A stretch of DNA of 40,384 nucleotides from Anaerolineales bacterium (GCA_016785015.1 JADHTJ010000026.1:1-40384), one strand, 5' to 3'; shown: positions 15,266-24,156, numbered from the stretch's first letter. Made by a program: numbers and translations. The notes: generated by a model from the sequence alone, not told the origin.

Positions 15266-18200
15266 TCACAATTTGTCATATAAATCTTTTAATTCCTGTG
15301 AAGGCTTAGCACCTAACTCTATCTGTAATAATTCTTCATATTTTTTATAGTGTGATTTTGCCCTTGAAGGTACCCCGTCACTAACTAGGCATTGCATCAA
15401 GGCGAGATGCGAGCTATCTCTATATGGATCTTCTCCGAGAACCTTTTCGTATAAGGATATTGCACTCTCAAAATGATGTCTTTCCGTTTCCAATTCCGCG
15501 AGAAGTGTAAGCGCTTGTATGAACAATCTTTTTAGCTCATCACTCAGCTGAAGCGACCAATTCATAAATATATCTTCCAAATAATCTCCCAGATAAAGGG
15601 CAAGAGCCTGTCTCAAATGATCAGCGCGCTGGGTTATGGATAAATCATCATTTTGAGCACACTGCACATGGTTTTCGAATTCCGAAACATCGTACCAAAT
15701 GGTGACAGAATGATTTAAGAAGTACTTCTTGTCAGAAAACGAAATAATTTCACGCTCTCCCAACGCTTTGCGCACTCTCCACAGAGTAGCATGGAAATTA
15801 CTACTAATCTTGGGTGTACTAAATTCAGGCCAAAATTCAAGTCCAATTTCTTCCTTGCGTACTTCTCCTTTCTGAATGATAAAGAAAAATAAGGCTAGAG
15901 CACGGCTAGAACTCCATTTGGATCGAGGAATTAGTTCACCATTCAACCATACTTGACCTGCTCCAAATCCCCGGATCTCCAAGTGCATCGCAGGGAATTC
16001 CGTAGGTGAAGTTTTTTCGCGTAAATTGGATAACCGAATTGGTGCTTGTTCAACCCGTTGTGCAATGGATTTCAACTGAAGATTCTCAGGCAAACTTTGT
16101 GTAGCATAGGCAACAAAATCTTGAAAGCGCCGGCCAGCAACAACAAAAAATTGATCATAACCTAAACGCGCTGACCACCTTAACGCATCAGCCAATAATT
16201 CTTTTGCACGATGAAACTGTTCTTGTCGATAGAATGCAGCACCTAACAAGAATGCTATTAATGCCTGTTCTTGTTGAAGTTGAGGTGCAGTTCTTAATGA
16301 ACCCAGCGCCTTTTCTAAGACTTCGCATGCCATATCATTCTGGCCCATTTCCAAATAAATTGTTCCTAAGCCAGCTTGGTATTCTGGGGATTCTGAACTC
16401 TCATTTCGGATATGTTCGGTTTTACGCAGCCACTGGAATGCTTGTTGAAAATCACCTCGTATTCGGGAGATTGCAGAAAGTCCTGCATACGTATCGATTA
16501 ATCCGATGAGCACATTGTTAGATTCACCTATCTCCTGTGCAGTCAAATAAGATTTTTCTGCTTCATCCCACTCATCAATATCCCGAAGTAAATCTCCTCG
16601 GCTATTATAAACATGAACAAGATTACGATTCCACCTTGATAATCGACCATATTCAAGGGCTTCTTCATAAGCTAACCAAGCATCTTTGTAATTGCCGATC
16701 AAATAATCTACATAACCCACATTGTTTAGTGCAACAGACAGAGAACCTTGATTTCCCCTTCTCTTACGCTTAATCTCTAGTGAATCAAGAAAGCACTTTT
16801 GCGCTTGAAGCAAATCGCTTTTACTAAGACATGCGAGCCCCATATCATTCAATGTCTCTGCCAAGTCAATTTCTCGCTGTGTGCGTTGGTAATCTAGTTG
16901 GATATCCTTCAGCGTACTACGAAACCCGGTTACAGCACTATGAAAGCAATCTAATGCTAGATCTGCTTGGTTTAGAGCGCTCAAACTCAACCCTCTTAAA
17001 CGTTCAGCTTGATACCACCAATAGCTTTTATTTCCATTATCTGAGGATAGCATCACCTGTGCCTGATCTCCAAGTGTCAGGGCTAATTGGAATTCTCTTT
17101 GGTAATAGCGGATCAATCCTTTTGTTATTATTACATTTACTATGTGATCAACATCGCCCCTTTGAACTAATAATGGTTCTGCCATATCAAGCAAATTTTC
17201 TGCATCTTCAAGCGCAGATTGATCCACTCTAATTTTGGCTTGATACAAAAGCAGTTTTGGCGCCTGATGTATTAGATGGGCTGCATTTAATCCTTCATAC
17301 CAGCGGAACAAAATATTTTGACGCCCTCTCACAAAAAATTCAATTACTACCTGATCTATCCAAAGAGCTGCTTTTTTGGAGTTATCTGCTTCAAGGATAT
17401 GATGAATCGCTAATTCCCAATCATCATTCTGGTAATACCACTCTGCAGCACGAGTGTGCAAACTACGCACTCTCTGAGTATCAATCTCAAGCAATCGCTG
17501 CCTTAGAAAATCTGAGAATAATTGATGATAGCGATAATTGACACCTTGTTCGGTTTCTATGCGCGTAAGAAAGAGATTGCGTTCTCTCAACTCATTGAGC
17601 AATTCACCCGAGGATGATGTTTGTAATAGATAATTACACAAGGCTTCGTCGAATACATCAAGAATAGATGTTGCCAACAAAAATTCTTGCAACTGATGTT
17701 GTTGCTGACTGACCACCTCTTCGGCAAGAAAATCATAAACCTGGTCAACTGCTTCCTCAAATTTGGGAAGTTTGCCCTTCTTCATCGTGCGGATTGCCAG
17801 CATAATAGCCACAATCCAACCGTCAGAACGTTGGGCTAATTCTTCTGCTTGTTGGATAGATAGTTTAAAACCATGGCTTTGGCGGACCAGAGATTGCAAT
17901 TCATCAGCTCGAAACCGCAGATCATTCGCCCCAATTGTCGCTATTTCTTCGCGAACATATAACCATGCCGATGGAACGCCATAGATGCTACGTGAGGCGA
18001 TGATCATTCGTACTTGATCAGGTAAATTTTCTAAGAGAATTTCAATGAAATCTACGACTTGTTGATTTTCACCAACCAAATGATAATCATCGAGCATCAG
18101 CACACAATAATCATCAATGTGTGCCACGACCTCGTTGATGATTTCGATAGCGGCCATATAGGGGGATATAGAATCACTGGGGGGGAATGTGTCTATTAAC

Positions 18201-18481
18201 TCATTGCCAAATTGAGGGAATTTCTGGCGAAATGCCGCAAGAATGTGCTGAACGAACGAAACTAAATCCGTATCCCCCTGCCCAATGCGATACCATGTGA
18301 CAATTGCATCTACATCACTGGCAAAATCCACCAACAAAGTTGTTTTTCCAAAACCTGCTGGCGCTGAAATAAAGGTTAGTTTTCGATGAAGGTTTTGGTG
18401 AAGCGCGTCAATCAGCCGAGCACGACGTAATATATCGCGACGCCGTTCAGGTAAGCTGACTTTTGTGATGAGAATCGACAT
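15266..18481 (-). CDS. MalT-like STAND ATPase / TPR / SARP (BTAD) hybrid transcriptional regulator
   Basis: The 1071-residue product begins with an AAA/STAND ATPase: Walker A APAGFGKTT at residues 40-48 and Walker B CVLMLDD at about 126-132, followed by the winged and arm segments seen in MalT and other LAL regulators. A long TPR superhelix occupies about 330-800. Instead of the LuxR HTH expected at a MalT C-terminus, it carries an OmpR-like winged helix (about 830-925, ALALFFFIIQKGEVRKEEIG, NFHATLWRVRKALGE) and a bacterial transcriptional activator domain (about 930-1071), the SARP/BTAD pair. TPRs in such proteins bind small ligands or peptides. Base composition looks more AT-rich than its flanks. 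Likely targets are the adjacent mini-peptide unit and perhaps itself. Confidence 0.88.
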   Translation of the reverse strand: MSILITKVSLPERRRDILRRARLIDALHQNLHRKLTFISAPAGFGKTTLLVDFASDVDAIVTWYRIGQGDTDLVSFVQHILAAFRQKFPQFGNELIDTFPPSDSISPYMAAIEIINEVVAHIDDYCVLMLDDYHLVGENQQVVDFIEILLENLPDQVRMIIASRSIYGVPSAWLYVREEIATIGANDLRFRADELQSLVRQSHGFKLSIQQAEELAQRSDGWIVAIMLAIRTMKKGKLPKFEEAVDQVYDFLAEEVVSQQQHQLQEFLLATSILDVFDEALCNYLLQTSSSGELLNELRERNLFLTRIETEQGVNYRYHQLFSDFLRQRLLEIDTQRVRSLHTRAAEWYYQNDDWELAIHHILEADNSKKAALWIDQVVIEFFVRGRQNILFRWYEGLNAAHLIHQAPKLLLYQAKIRVDQSALEDAENLLDMAEPLLVQRGDVDHIVNVIITKGLIRYYQREFQLALTLGDQAQVMLSSDNGNKSYWWYQAERLRGLSLSALNQADLALDCFHSAVTGFRSTLKDIQLDYQRTQREIDLAETLNDMGLACLSKSDLLQAQKCFLDSLEIKRKRRGNQGSLSVALNNVGYVDYLIGNYKDAWLAYEEALEYGRLSRWNRNLVHVYNSRGDLLRDIDEWDEAEKSYLTAQEIGESNNVLIGLIDTYAGLSAISRIRGDFQQAFQWLRKTEHIRNESSESPEYQAGLGTIYLEMGQNDMACEVLEKALGSLRTAPQLQQEQALIAFLLGAAFYRQEQFHRAKELLADALRWSARLGYDQFFVVAGRRFQDFVAYATQSLPENLQLKSIAQRVEQAPIRLSNLREKTSPTEFPAMHLEIRGFGAGQVWLNGELIPRSKWSSSRALALFFFIIQKGEVRKEEIGLEFWPEFSTPKISSNFHATLWRVRKALGEREIISFSDKKYFLNHSVTIWYDVSEFENHVQCAQNDDLSITQRADHLRQALALYLGDYLEDIFMNWSLQLSDELKRLFIQALTLLAELETERHHFESAISLYEKVLGEDPYRDSSHLALMQCLVSDGVPSRAKSHYKKYEELLQIELGAKPSQELKDLYDKL

Positions 18482-18580
18482 TTCTAACCACCCGATCGAG
18501 TATAACGATACGGCTAAACCTAATCCTATCAGTATAACATCACTAAAATTAATTCTGATAAATCTCTAACAACTCTGATT

Positions 18581-18609
18581 TTGACAAATAGGTATCACCG
18601 TGCTACAAT
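18581..18609 (+). promoter_or_regulatory. Consensus promoter of a short structured transcript
   Basis: TTGACA (18581-18586) and TACAAT (18604-18609) are separated by exactly 17 bp, the best promoter in the window after the chaperone ones. The start would be near 18616, 365 bases before the RNase J ATG. It is divergent from the regulator gene at 18481. Confidence 0.85.
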
Positions 18610-18681
18610 CCGGCCGGTTGGTAACACAATTGGATGTAATCGTTAGCCCCGGCCGGACATCCCCCGACCGGGGTTTTTGTT
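18610..18681 (+). ncRNA. Candidate short RNA / attenuator with terminator ahead of RNase J
   Basis: Arms CCCCGGCCGG (18647-18656) and CCGACCGGGG (18664-18673) form a 10-bp stem with one mismatch, followed by TTTTTGTT, a strong intrinsic terminator about 60 bases after the predicted start. The octamer CCGGCCGG occurs at 18610-18617 and again inside the terminator's left arm (18649-18656); being self-complementary, the copies could pair and compete with the terminator, if transcription starts early enough. GGTAAC and GTTAGCC give an inner stem. Either a small RNA or a leader-attenuation device is possible; no known riboswitch class is recognised. Confidence 0.55.
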
Positions 18682-18691
18682 AAATCAGGTC

Positions 18692-18769
18692 TTACCAACT
18701 TGTCGTGTAGCCTTAGAGATAGTCTACACATTGAATTGAAACTATCCCTCAATGATGTGAGGGTTTTTT
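18692..18769 (+). terminator. Second stem-loop and terminator in the RNase J leader
   Basis: TTACCAAC (18692-18699) is perfectly complementary to GTTGGTAA at 18617-18624, in the 5' part of the preceding structure. GTGTAG/CTACAC (18705-18710, 18724-18729) forms a small hairpin. CCCTCA-6 bases-TGAGGG (18746-18763) is followed by six T and looks like a second intrinsic terminator. The remaining stretch to 18892 shows no gene. Confidence 0.6.
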
Positions 18770-18892
18770 AGAAAACTATATACTACCTCTCCAGACATCA
18801 ACGGTTGGGTAATCAAAACTCACTGCCCAAGCGTTAATTGGTGAACCTATTTTTTGATTCTTCATTAAATAAGAAAGCTCCTTTGACGCGGT

Positions 18893-18923
18893 CGGCCTGA
18901 GACGCATGATAATGCGGGGAATA
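18893..18923 (+). promoter_or_regulatory. Possible proximal promoter of the RNase J gene
   Basis: TTGACG (18893-18898) and GATAAT (18918-18923) lie 19 bp apart, slightly wide, and 56 bases before the ATG. It would let the RNase J gene be expressed independently of the attenuated upstream promoter. Moderate confidence only. Confidence 0.4.
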
Positions 18924-18979
18924 AATTTTTCTTTGATTCCAACTTCATTACCTGGGGTGGTAAACGAAAGGTAAAAATT

Positions 18980-20614
18980 ATGACGAATAAATTACGGATT
19001 ATCCCCCTGGGAGGCCTAGGGGAAGTCGGGAAGAATATGATGGTATATGAATACGATGAGGAGATTCTCATCGTCGATACCGGCATCATGTTCCCCGATA
19101 ATGACATGTTAGGGATCGACTATATCATCCCAGATTTTGATTATTTGCTGCCCTATCGCGACAAAGTGCGCGGTATTGTAGTCACCCATGGGCATGAGGA
19201 TCATACTGGGGCTATTCACCACGTATTGGAGAAGATCAACGCACCGATTTATGCTACCCCATTGACCCGAGGTTTGCTCGAAGTCAAACTGGCTCGTGGT
19301 GGGTTGCTGGGCAAAGCAGATTTACATACCATTCATGCAGGTGATACCATCAACATTGGGCCATTCCAGGTGGAATTTTTCCACGTCTGTCACTCTGTGC
19401 CCGATGCTGTCGGTTTGGGAATCACCACCCCAGCAGGCCTAGTTGTCCACACCGCAGATTACAAATTCGACCCCACTCCAGTGGATGGCTGGCCAACAGA
19501 TTTCGCCAAACTGGCAGAATTCTCTAGCCGTGGTGTCATGGCTCTCTTGGCTGACTCAACCAACGCCGACAAGCCTGGTTGGACACCCTCGGAAAAAATG
19601 ATTGACCCGGCCTTCGACGATGTCTTCGCCGAGGCTGAAGGACGCATCATTGTGGCTTCTTTCGCATCGTTGATCTCGCGTATGCAGCAAGCCATCGATG
19701 CTGCCGAGCGGCACGGACGCAAGCTGGCATTCGTAGGCTACAGCATGACAGAAAATTCTAAGATGGCCATAAAGTTGGGTTATTTGGATATCCCCGATGA
19801 CACGCTGGTGAGTATCGATCAGGCGCTGAATATGCCCGATGAGGATATTGTACTCATGTGCACCGGCTCGCAAGGAGAACCTTCCTCGATCATGGGAAGA
19901 TTATCCACGGGCACAAACCGGCGCTTCAGCATCAAAGATGGAGATACCATTATTCTCTCCTCGCACCCTATTCCAGGAAATGAAGAGGGCATTTACCGCA
20001 CTATCAATCGCCTCTTCCGCCGCGGGGCCAACGTGATCTACGAACCCCTGGCTCCTGTGCATGTTTCCGGGCACGCCAGCCAAGACGAGATGGCGCTGAT
20101 GATCCACCTAGTCAAGCCTGAATACTTGGTCCCCATCCACGGAGAACTGCGTCACCTTCGGCAGCATAAAGTGCTTGCACAAGAAGCCGGCATGTCTGCC
20201 GATAAGATTCAGGTTGCCGAAAATGGCCAGGTCATCGAATTTGATGATGGCGAGTTGACCTTGGGCGAACGTATCCCTGGTGGATATATCTTCGTTGATG
20301 GTTCACGCGTTGGCGATGTAGGTCCCAGCGTGGTGCGCGAGCGCGAAGCCCTTGCACGCGACGGTGTTGTCCTGATTAGCCTGGTGCTCGATCAGGGCGG
20401 CCGCCTGATCGAAGTCCCTGAGATTATCACCCGTGGTTTTGTTTACAAACATGGCGCCGAAGATCTGCTCGAGGCCGCCTCAAAGCGCACAGTCGATGCA
20501 GTCGAAAACAGCAACGGCAATATCCACGATCATGTGGTGCAAACTTTGCGTTCATTCCTCTACAATGAAACCAAAAGCAGACCCATGGTCTTGGTAACCC
20601 TGAGCTGGGTATAA
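18980..20614 (+). CDS. rnj: Ribonuclease J
   Basis: RNase J is a metallo-beta-lactamase/beta-CASP nuclease with 5'-3' exonuclease and endonuclease activity in mRNA decay and rRNA maturation. The 544-residue product shows the metal motif HGHEDH at residues 70-75 (the HxHxDH signature), the early GGLGEVGKNM and VDTGIMFPD segments, beta-CASP residues in LADSTNADKPG and CTGSQGEP, and HVSGHASQDE plus PIHGELRHL. Length and C-terminus fit the family. A modest AAAGG precedes the ATG. A structured leader with two terminator-like hairpins lies upstream, which suggests attenuation or autoregulation; that is inference. A terminator follows at 20634-20668. Confidence 0.95.
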   Translation: MTNKLRIIPLGGLGEVGKNMMVYEYDEEILIVDTGIMFPDNDMLGIDYIIPDFDYLLPYRDKVRGIVVTHGHEDHTGAIHHVLEKINAPIYATPLTRGLLEVKLARGGLLGKADLHTIHAGDTINIGPFQVEFFHVCHSVPDAVGLGITTPAGLVVHTADYKFDPTPVDGWPTDFAKLAEFSSRGVMALLADSTNADKPGWTPSEKMIDPAFDDVFAEAEGRIIVASFASLISRMQQAIDAAERHGRKLAFVGYSMTENSKMAIKLGYLDIPDDTLVSIDQALNMPDEDIVLMCTGSQGEPSSIMGRLSTGTNRRFSIKDGDTIILSSHPIPGNEEGIYRTINRLFRRGANVIYEPLAPVHVSGHASQDEMALMIHLVKPEYLVPIHGELRHLRQHKVLAQEAGMSADKIQVAENGQVIEFDDGELTLGERIPGGYIFVDGSRVGDVGPSVVREREALARDGVVLISLVLDQGGRLIEVPEIITRGFVYKHGAEDLLEAASKRTVDAVENSNGNIHDHVVQTLRSFLYNETKSRPMVLVTLSWV

Positions 20615-20633
20615 ACCACCCCACAATAATACT

Positions 20634-20668
20634 GAACCCCCGACTAGAAATCGGGGGTTCTTTTATTT
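20634..20668 (+). terminator. Terminator of the RNase J gene
   Basis: A perfect 10-bp stem GAACCCCCGA/TCGGGGGTTC with a 7-base loop (20634-20660) is followed by TTTTATTT. It lies 20 bases after the stop codon. Confidence 0.95.
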
Positions 20669-20702
20669 AAGGTTTTGATAGTGGTGATAAACAAAGTGTT
20701 TG

Positions 20703-20830
20703 TGTCATGCTGAGCCGAAGGCGAAGCATCTCGCGCACGGATGCGCCAGACTCTTCGCTCCTCAAAGCTGCGCTCAGACTTGTACTGAGCCTGTCGAAGT
20801 GCTTGTGCTGAGCTTGTCGAAGGAGTGACA
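20703..20830. repeat. Dispersed intergenic repeat with 23-bp-period tandem copies
   Basis: The block is bounded by TGTCA (20703-20707) and TGACA (20826-20830). Inside, two near-identical 21-mers begin with CTTGT at 20779 and 20802, a 23-base period, each containing a TGAGC[CT]TGTCGAAG core. Words such as TGCTGAGCCGAAGGCGAAGC match a type of dispersed repeat seen in many environmental bacterial genomes. No gene is seen from 20669 to 20950. Confidence 0.6.
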
Positions 20831-20900
20831 GTATTGTATTTTCAATTTGAGCAGTGCTAAACGCGCTGTAGGTTTACTCAGAATGACAAAATTTTCAAAC

Positions 20901-20941
20901 AATCCGCTTTTATCCGTTCGATCTGCGTCAATCCGCGTTCA
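20901..20941. repeat. ATCCGCG/ATCTGCG-type repeat fragment
   Basis: The words AATCCGC, ATCCGTT, ATCTGCGTC and AATCCGCG repeat here with a period near 14. They match the word style inside the 5211-5409 element, so this is probably a fragment of the same dispersed repeat family, next to the end of the methyltransferase gene. Confidence 0.45.
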
Positions 20942-20950
20942 AATCTTTGA

Positions 20951-21637
20951 TTAGAAAAACGAGCGATCTCCCTTTCCCTCCGGCCAACCTTCTTCACCAA
21001 TCAAAGGCACAAATGCAACGGCAGTCAGAGTCTCTTGTTCATACTTGGCCCCAACTCGCTGCCAGACTTCTAAAACCTGACTGAAGCGACGCCCGACAGG
21101 GAGCACCAATCTACCCCCTTGGTCAAGTTGGTTTAAGAGAGCTTTGGGCACCTTGGGCGCTGCCGCTGTGACCATAATCCCCTGGAAAGGCGCTTGATCT
21201 GATAACCCCAGGGTTCCGTCTCCCACATGGAGATGGATATTTCCAATATTCAATTCATCAAATACTTGATAGGCGTTATCTGAAAGTGGCGCGTGTCTTT
21301 CAATGGAGTGGACTTCTTTAGCAATCTGAGCGAGTACAGCAGCCTGATATCCTGACCCTGTGCCCACTTCAAGTACTTTTTCACCCCCACTCAACTTGAG
21401 TAAGTCTGTCATCAGTGCGACAATATACGGTTGTGAGATGGTCTGGCCATGACCAATGCGCATGGCACCATCAGAATAGGCGAATTCCTGCTGATCGGGT
21501 GGGACAAATAAATGCCTGGGTACCGCGCGCATGGCTTCAAGCACATTAGGCGTTTCAACACCCCGGCGCTCAATCTGATAACGCACCATGTGCTCACGTT
21601 GCCCCAAGAAAATTTCATCCTGACTATCAGTGCTCAT
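20951..21637 (-). CDS. pcm: Protein-L-isoaspartate O-methyltransferase
   Basis: This enzyme repairs isomerised aspartate residues using S-adenosylmethionine. The 228-residue product shows the substrate/cofactor region ISQPYIVALMTDLL, the AdoMet glycine motif VLEVGTGSGYQAAVLA at about 90-105, the acidic VHSIER and the later AAAPKVPKALLNQL and GGRLVLPVG segments, all typical of PCMT. Length is normal. It is the last gene of a four-gene minus-strand operon, 3 bases after the luciferase-fold oxidoreductase gene. Confidence 0.93.
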   Translation of the reverse strand: MSTDSQDEIFLGQREHMVRYQIERRGVETPNVLEAMRAVPRHLFVPPDQQEFAYSDGAMRIGHGQTISQPYIVALMTDLLKLSGGEKVLEVGTGSGYQAAVLAQIAKEVHSIERHAPLSDNAYQVFDELNIGNIHLHVGDGTLGLSDQAPFQGIMVTAAAPKVPKALLNQLDQGGRLVLPVGRRFSQVLEVWQRVGAKYEQETLTAVAFVPLIGEEGWPEGKGDRSFF

Positions 21638-21640
21638 CGA

Positions 21641-22648
21641 TCATTTCAACTCTTTGAGTAGATCACTCCAAAATTCATCGCGCTCACCGGGCACATAGGG
21701 AATGTACAATCCCAGTCGATCAGCCAAACCCTCGTAACGTTCTCGCAAAACGATTGGAACATCTTCGGGTTCAGCAACCACCGCGAAGGTGGAGAGAATC
21801 TCATCACTAATCAGGTCGGGCATCTCACCCCATTTGCCGCGCCCCGCTAATGAAGAGAGCCGCTCGGCAATTTCATCCCAGCCATGCAGCGCAAACACCT
21901 TGCGATAAGATGGCGTTGAAGCATAAAAAGAAATCTGCTGCTGCATGAAGTGTTTTTCATGGGAATTTGTGACCACGAAAACAGACACCGAAACAGCGAC
22001 ATCGGCGCGACTGCGCCCAGCCTGAGATGCTCCATCCTCAATTGCCGGGACGATGACTTCTTTGAGATAGCGCGGCGAATTGAGCGGATGAGCATGGAAC
22101 CCATCGGCGACTTCCCCGGCTAACTTTGCCAGACCCGTATTAACTCCGGCGATATAAATGGGAATGTCTGGATATTGGTTGGGGCCGGGGTTGAAGAAGG
22201 GTGACATGAGGGTGAGCTTGTAATAATCGCCGCGAAAATTGAGCCTTCCGCCGTTTTGCCAGTTTTCCCAAAAAGCTCTGATGGCACCAATCTGTTCACG
22301 TAGTTTTCCAACGACTGACTCCGGCCAGGGCATGCCAAAGCGTCGTTCGATGTGTCCTTTGACCTGCGTGCCCAACCCCAGGATGAAGCGTCCCTTCGAC
22401 ATTTGCGCCAGATCCCAGGCGGTGTAGGCCATGGTCGCCGGGCTGCGGGCGAAGCTGATTGCCACCGCAGTACCGAATTGTATTTCTTTCGTATGTTCGC
22501 TGATCAACGGTCCGGGCAAGAAGGGATCGTGCTGGGTTTCAGTGGTCCAAATAGCATCAAAACCCATGTTCTCCGCGGCGCGGGCCAGGTCGGGAATTGA
22601 GTTAAGAAAAACTGGGGGCAGCGTGGTATCAATTTTCAATTTATTCAC
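21641..22648 (-). CDS. LLM-class (F420-dependent type) oxidoreductase
   Basis: The 335-residue product is a TIM-barrel luciferase-like monooxygenase family member. It reads DLARAAENMGFDAIWTTETQ near the N-terminus, SFARSPATMAYTAWDLAQMSKGRFILGLGTQVKGHIERRFG in the middle (given here only as family evidence in residues 66-107) and GVNTGLAKLAGEVADGFHAH later. These match the F420-using subgroup; cofactor use and substrate are inferred, not shown. Its start overlaps the end of the M42 peptidase gene by 8 bases, indicating tight translational coupling. Confidence 0.85.
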   Translation of the reverse strand: MNKLKIDTTLPPVFLNSIPDLARAAENMGFDAIWTTETQHDPFLPGPLISEHTKEIQFGTAVAISFARSPATMAYTAWDLAQMSKGRFILGLGTQVKGHIERRFGMPWPESVVGKLREQIGAIRAFWENWQNGGRLNFRGDYYKLTLMSPFFNPGPNQYPDIPIYIAGVNTGLAKLAGEVADGFHAHPLNSPRYLKEVIVPAIEDGASQAGRSRADVAVSVSVFVVTNSHEKHFMQQQISFYASTPSYRKVFALHGWDEIAERLSSLAGRGKWGEMPDLISDEILSTFAVVAEPEDVPIVLRERYEGLADRLGLYIPYVPGERDEFWSDLLKELK

Positions 22649-23720
22649 TCAGCAAATAGGCCATAATCCAATTCGTGGTTGCGACTAAGGCATCCGTATG
22701 TGTGCGCTCGTAATTGTGTGAGGCGTCCACACCAGGGCCGATAAGGGATACGGCTACATCACCACCGGCACGCCAGAATGCCTCTCCATCAGAGCCATAA
22801 TAAGGGTAGATATCTACCTTATAGGGAATTTCGTATTGATCTGCCAGATTGCGCAATTTTTGATTCAAGCCATGGTGGTATGGGCCGCCAGAATCCTTCA
22901 CACATAAAGTCGTATGGAATTCATCTGAGGTTTGTCCATCGCCAACTGCGGCCATATCGACTGTGAGCAGTTCAGTCATATCTGGAGGAAAACCTGCCGA
23001 AGCACCATGGCCGGCTTCTTCGTAGTTACTAATTAAGATGATCGTGGTTTGAGCAGGTTTCAGTCCGGCATCAGCAAAGGCTTTGACAGCGGCAAGGATA
23101 TTGGCTACGCAGGCTTTGTCATCCAAATGTCTTGAGCGCACAAAACCGTTGGTCAACTCCACGCGCGGATCGAAAGCTACAAAATCGCCCACTTCGATAC
23201 CCAACGCTCTAGTTTCATCCACAGAAGTTGTGAGTGCGTCCAAACGCACTTCAACGTTATCATCGTCTCGCTTGGTATCTCCAACTTTTTTGCCATAGAC
23301 GTGCACAGATGCCATTTTCAGCAGCAGCGAGCCGCGCACCTGTCCACCATCTCTGGTGAAGACCGTGCAGCCTTCACCCTCGACAGTGTTCCACGGAAAA
23401 CCGCCGATCTTGGTAAGTTTGAGCCGTCCGTTCGGTTTGACCTCTTTGACCATGGCGCCCAGCGTGTCTGTATGAGCAGTAACACCTCTGGGGGAATCAG
23501 TTTGCCCTGTCTCCGAAGGGGATGTCGAAGGGTCACCGGGCCAGATGACGACCAGCCCTCCCTTACGGGTGCGGGAGATCTCTAAGAATGAGAATTTTCG
23601 AAATGCGGTTTCGGTATATTCAATCGCCGCTTGGGTGAATCCCGTGGGGCTGGGAGTCTCCAACAAACCAGTCAGAAAATCGAGCATATATTGAATATCG
23701 AGATCAGGCAGCTTTTTCAT
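22641..23720 (-). CDS. M42-family metallopeptidase (glutamyl/leucyl aminopeptidase type)
   Basis: These are cytoplasmic, usually dodecameric (TET-like) di-metal aminopeptidases. The 359-residue product has the metal ligand and catalytic pair in TAHTDTLGAMVKE (His83, Asp85), the bridging Asp in RHLDDKACVANILAAV, the catalytic/metal Glu pair in ISNYEEAGHGAS and a late His in SHNYERTHTDAL. Length is normal. It overlaps its upstream thioesterase gene by 17 bases and its downstream neighbour by 8, so all are one transcript. Substrate preference cannot be told. Confidence 0.9.
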   Translation of the reverse strand: MKKLPDLDIQYMLDFLTGLLETPSPTGFTQAAIEYTETAFRKFSFLEISRTRKGGLVVIWPGDPSTSPSETGQTDSPRGVTAHTDTLGAMVKEVKPNGRLKLTKIGGFPWNTVEGEGCTVFTRDGGQVRGSLLLKMASVHVYGKKVGDTKRDDDNVEVRLDALTTSVDETRALGIEVGDFVAFDPRVELTNGFVRSRHLDDKACVANILAAVKAFADAGLKPAQTTIILISNYEEAGHGASAGFPPDMTELLTVDMAAVGDGQTSDEFHTTLCVKDSGGPYHHGLNQKLRNLADQYEIPYKVDIYPYYGSDGEAFWRAGGDVAVSLIGPGVDASHNYERTHTDALVATTNWIMAYLLSE

Positions 23721-24156
23721 AATTGATATGGTTGGGTTTTACAAGTCCTTCAAACTTTTCAATCGTTTCCCGCCACGCTTCGGGAATTGGGATCGTGCTG
23801 GACGTATAGTAATCGTACGCCACCAGCACGCTGCTGCCCTCAGCAAGTCTTTGCTTCGTTTCAGCGTCTTCAATAATATAGAAACTATCCATGCTCTTCG
23901 TGCCAAGGCGCGCGATGCGCATGCCAACGCGCACAGGCTGCCCCCACAGAATCGGCGCTCGGAATGTGACATGAGCATCAGCCATGATCATGCCAAAATT
24001 CAAGAACGATCCGCCATCCCACAATCCTATATGCTTTACATAGGAAACACGAGTTTGTTCCATGAAGGTGAGGTAACGAGCATTGTTGACGTGACCCTGG
24101 GGATCCAGGTCGCCGTAGCGCACATTGATTGGGTTATAAAAGCGAAACTCTGTCAT
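23704..24156 (-). CDS. Acyl-CoA thioesterase, 4HBT hotdog family (YbgC-like)
   Basis: The 150-residue product is a single hotdog domain. The active-site motif DLDPQGHVNNARYL at residues 16-29 contains the catalytic Asp and the GHVNN signature; RFYNPINVRYGD precedes it and VTFRAPILWGQPVRV follows. It probably hydrolyses an acyl-CoA in the cytoplasm; substrate unknown. It is the first gene of the minus-strand operon. TATAAT ends 6 bases before its ATG and no Shine-Dalgarno is seen, so its mRNA is probably leaderless. Confidence 0.88.
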   Translation of the reverse strand: MTEFRFYNPINVRYGDLDPQGHVNNARYLTFMEQTRVSYVKHIGLWDGGSFLNFGMIMADAHVTFRAPILWGQPVRVGMRIARLGTKSMDSFYIIEDAETKQRLAEGSSVLVAYDYYTSSTIPIPEAWRETIEKFEGLVKPNHINYEKAA

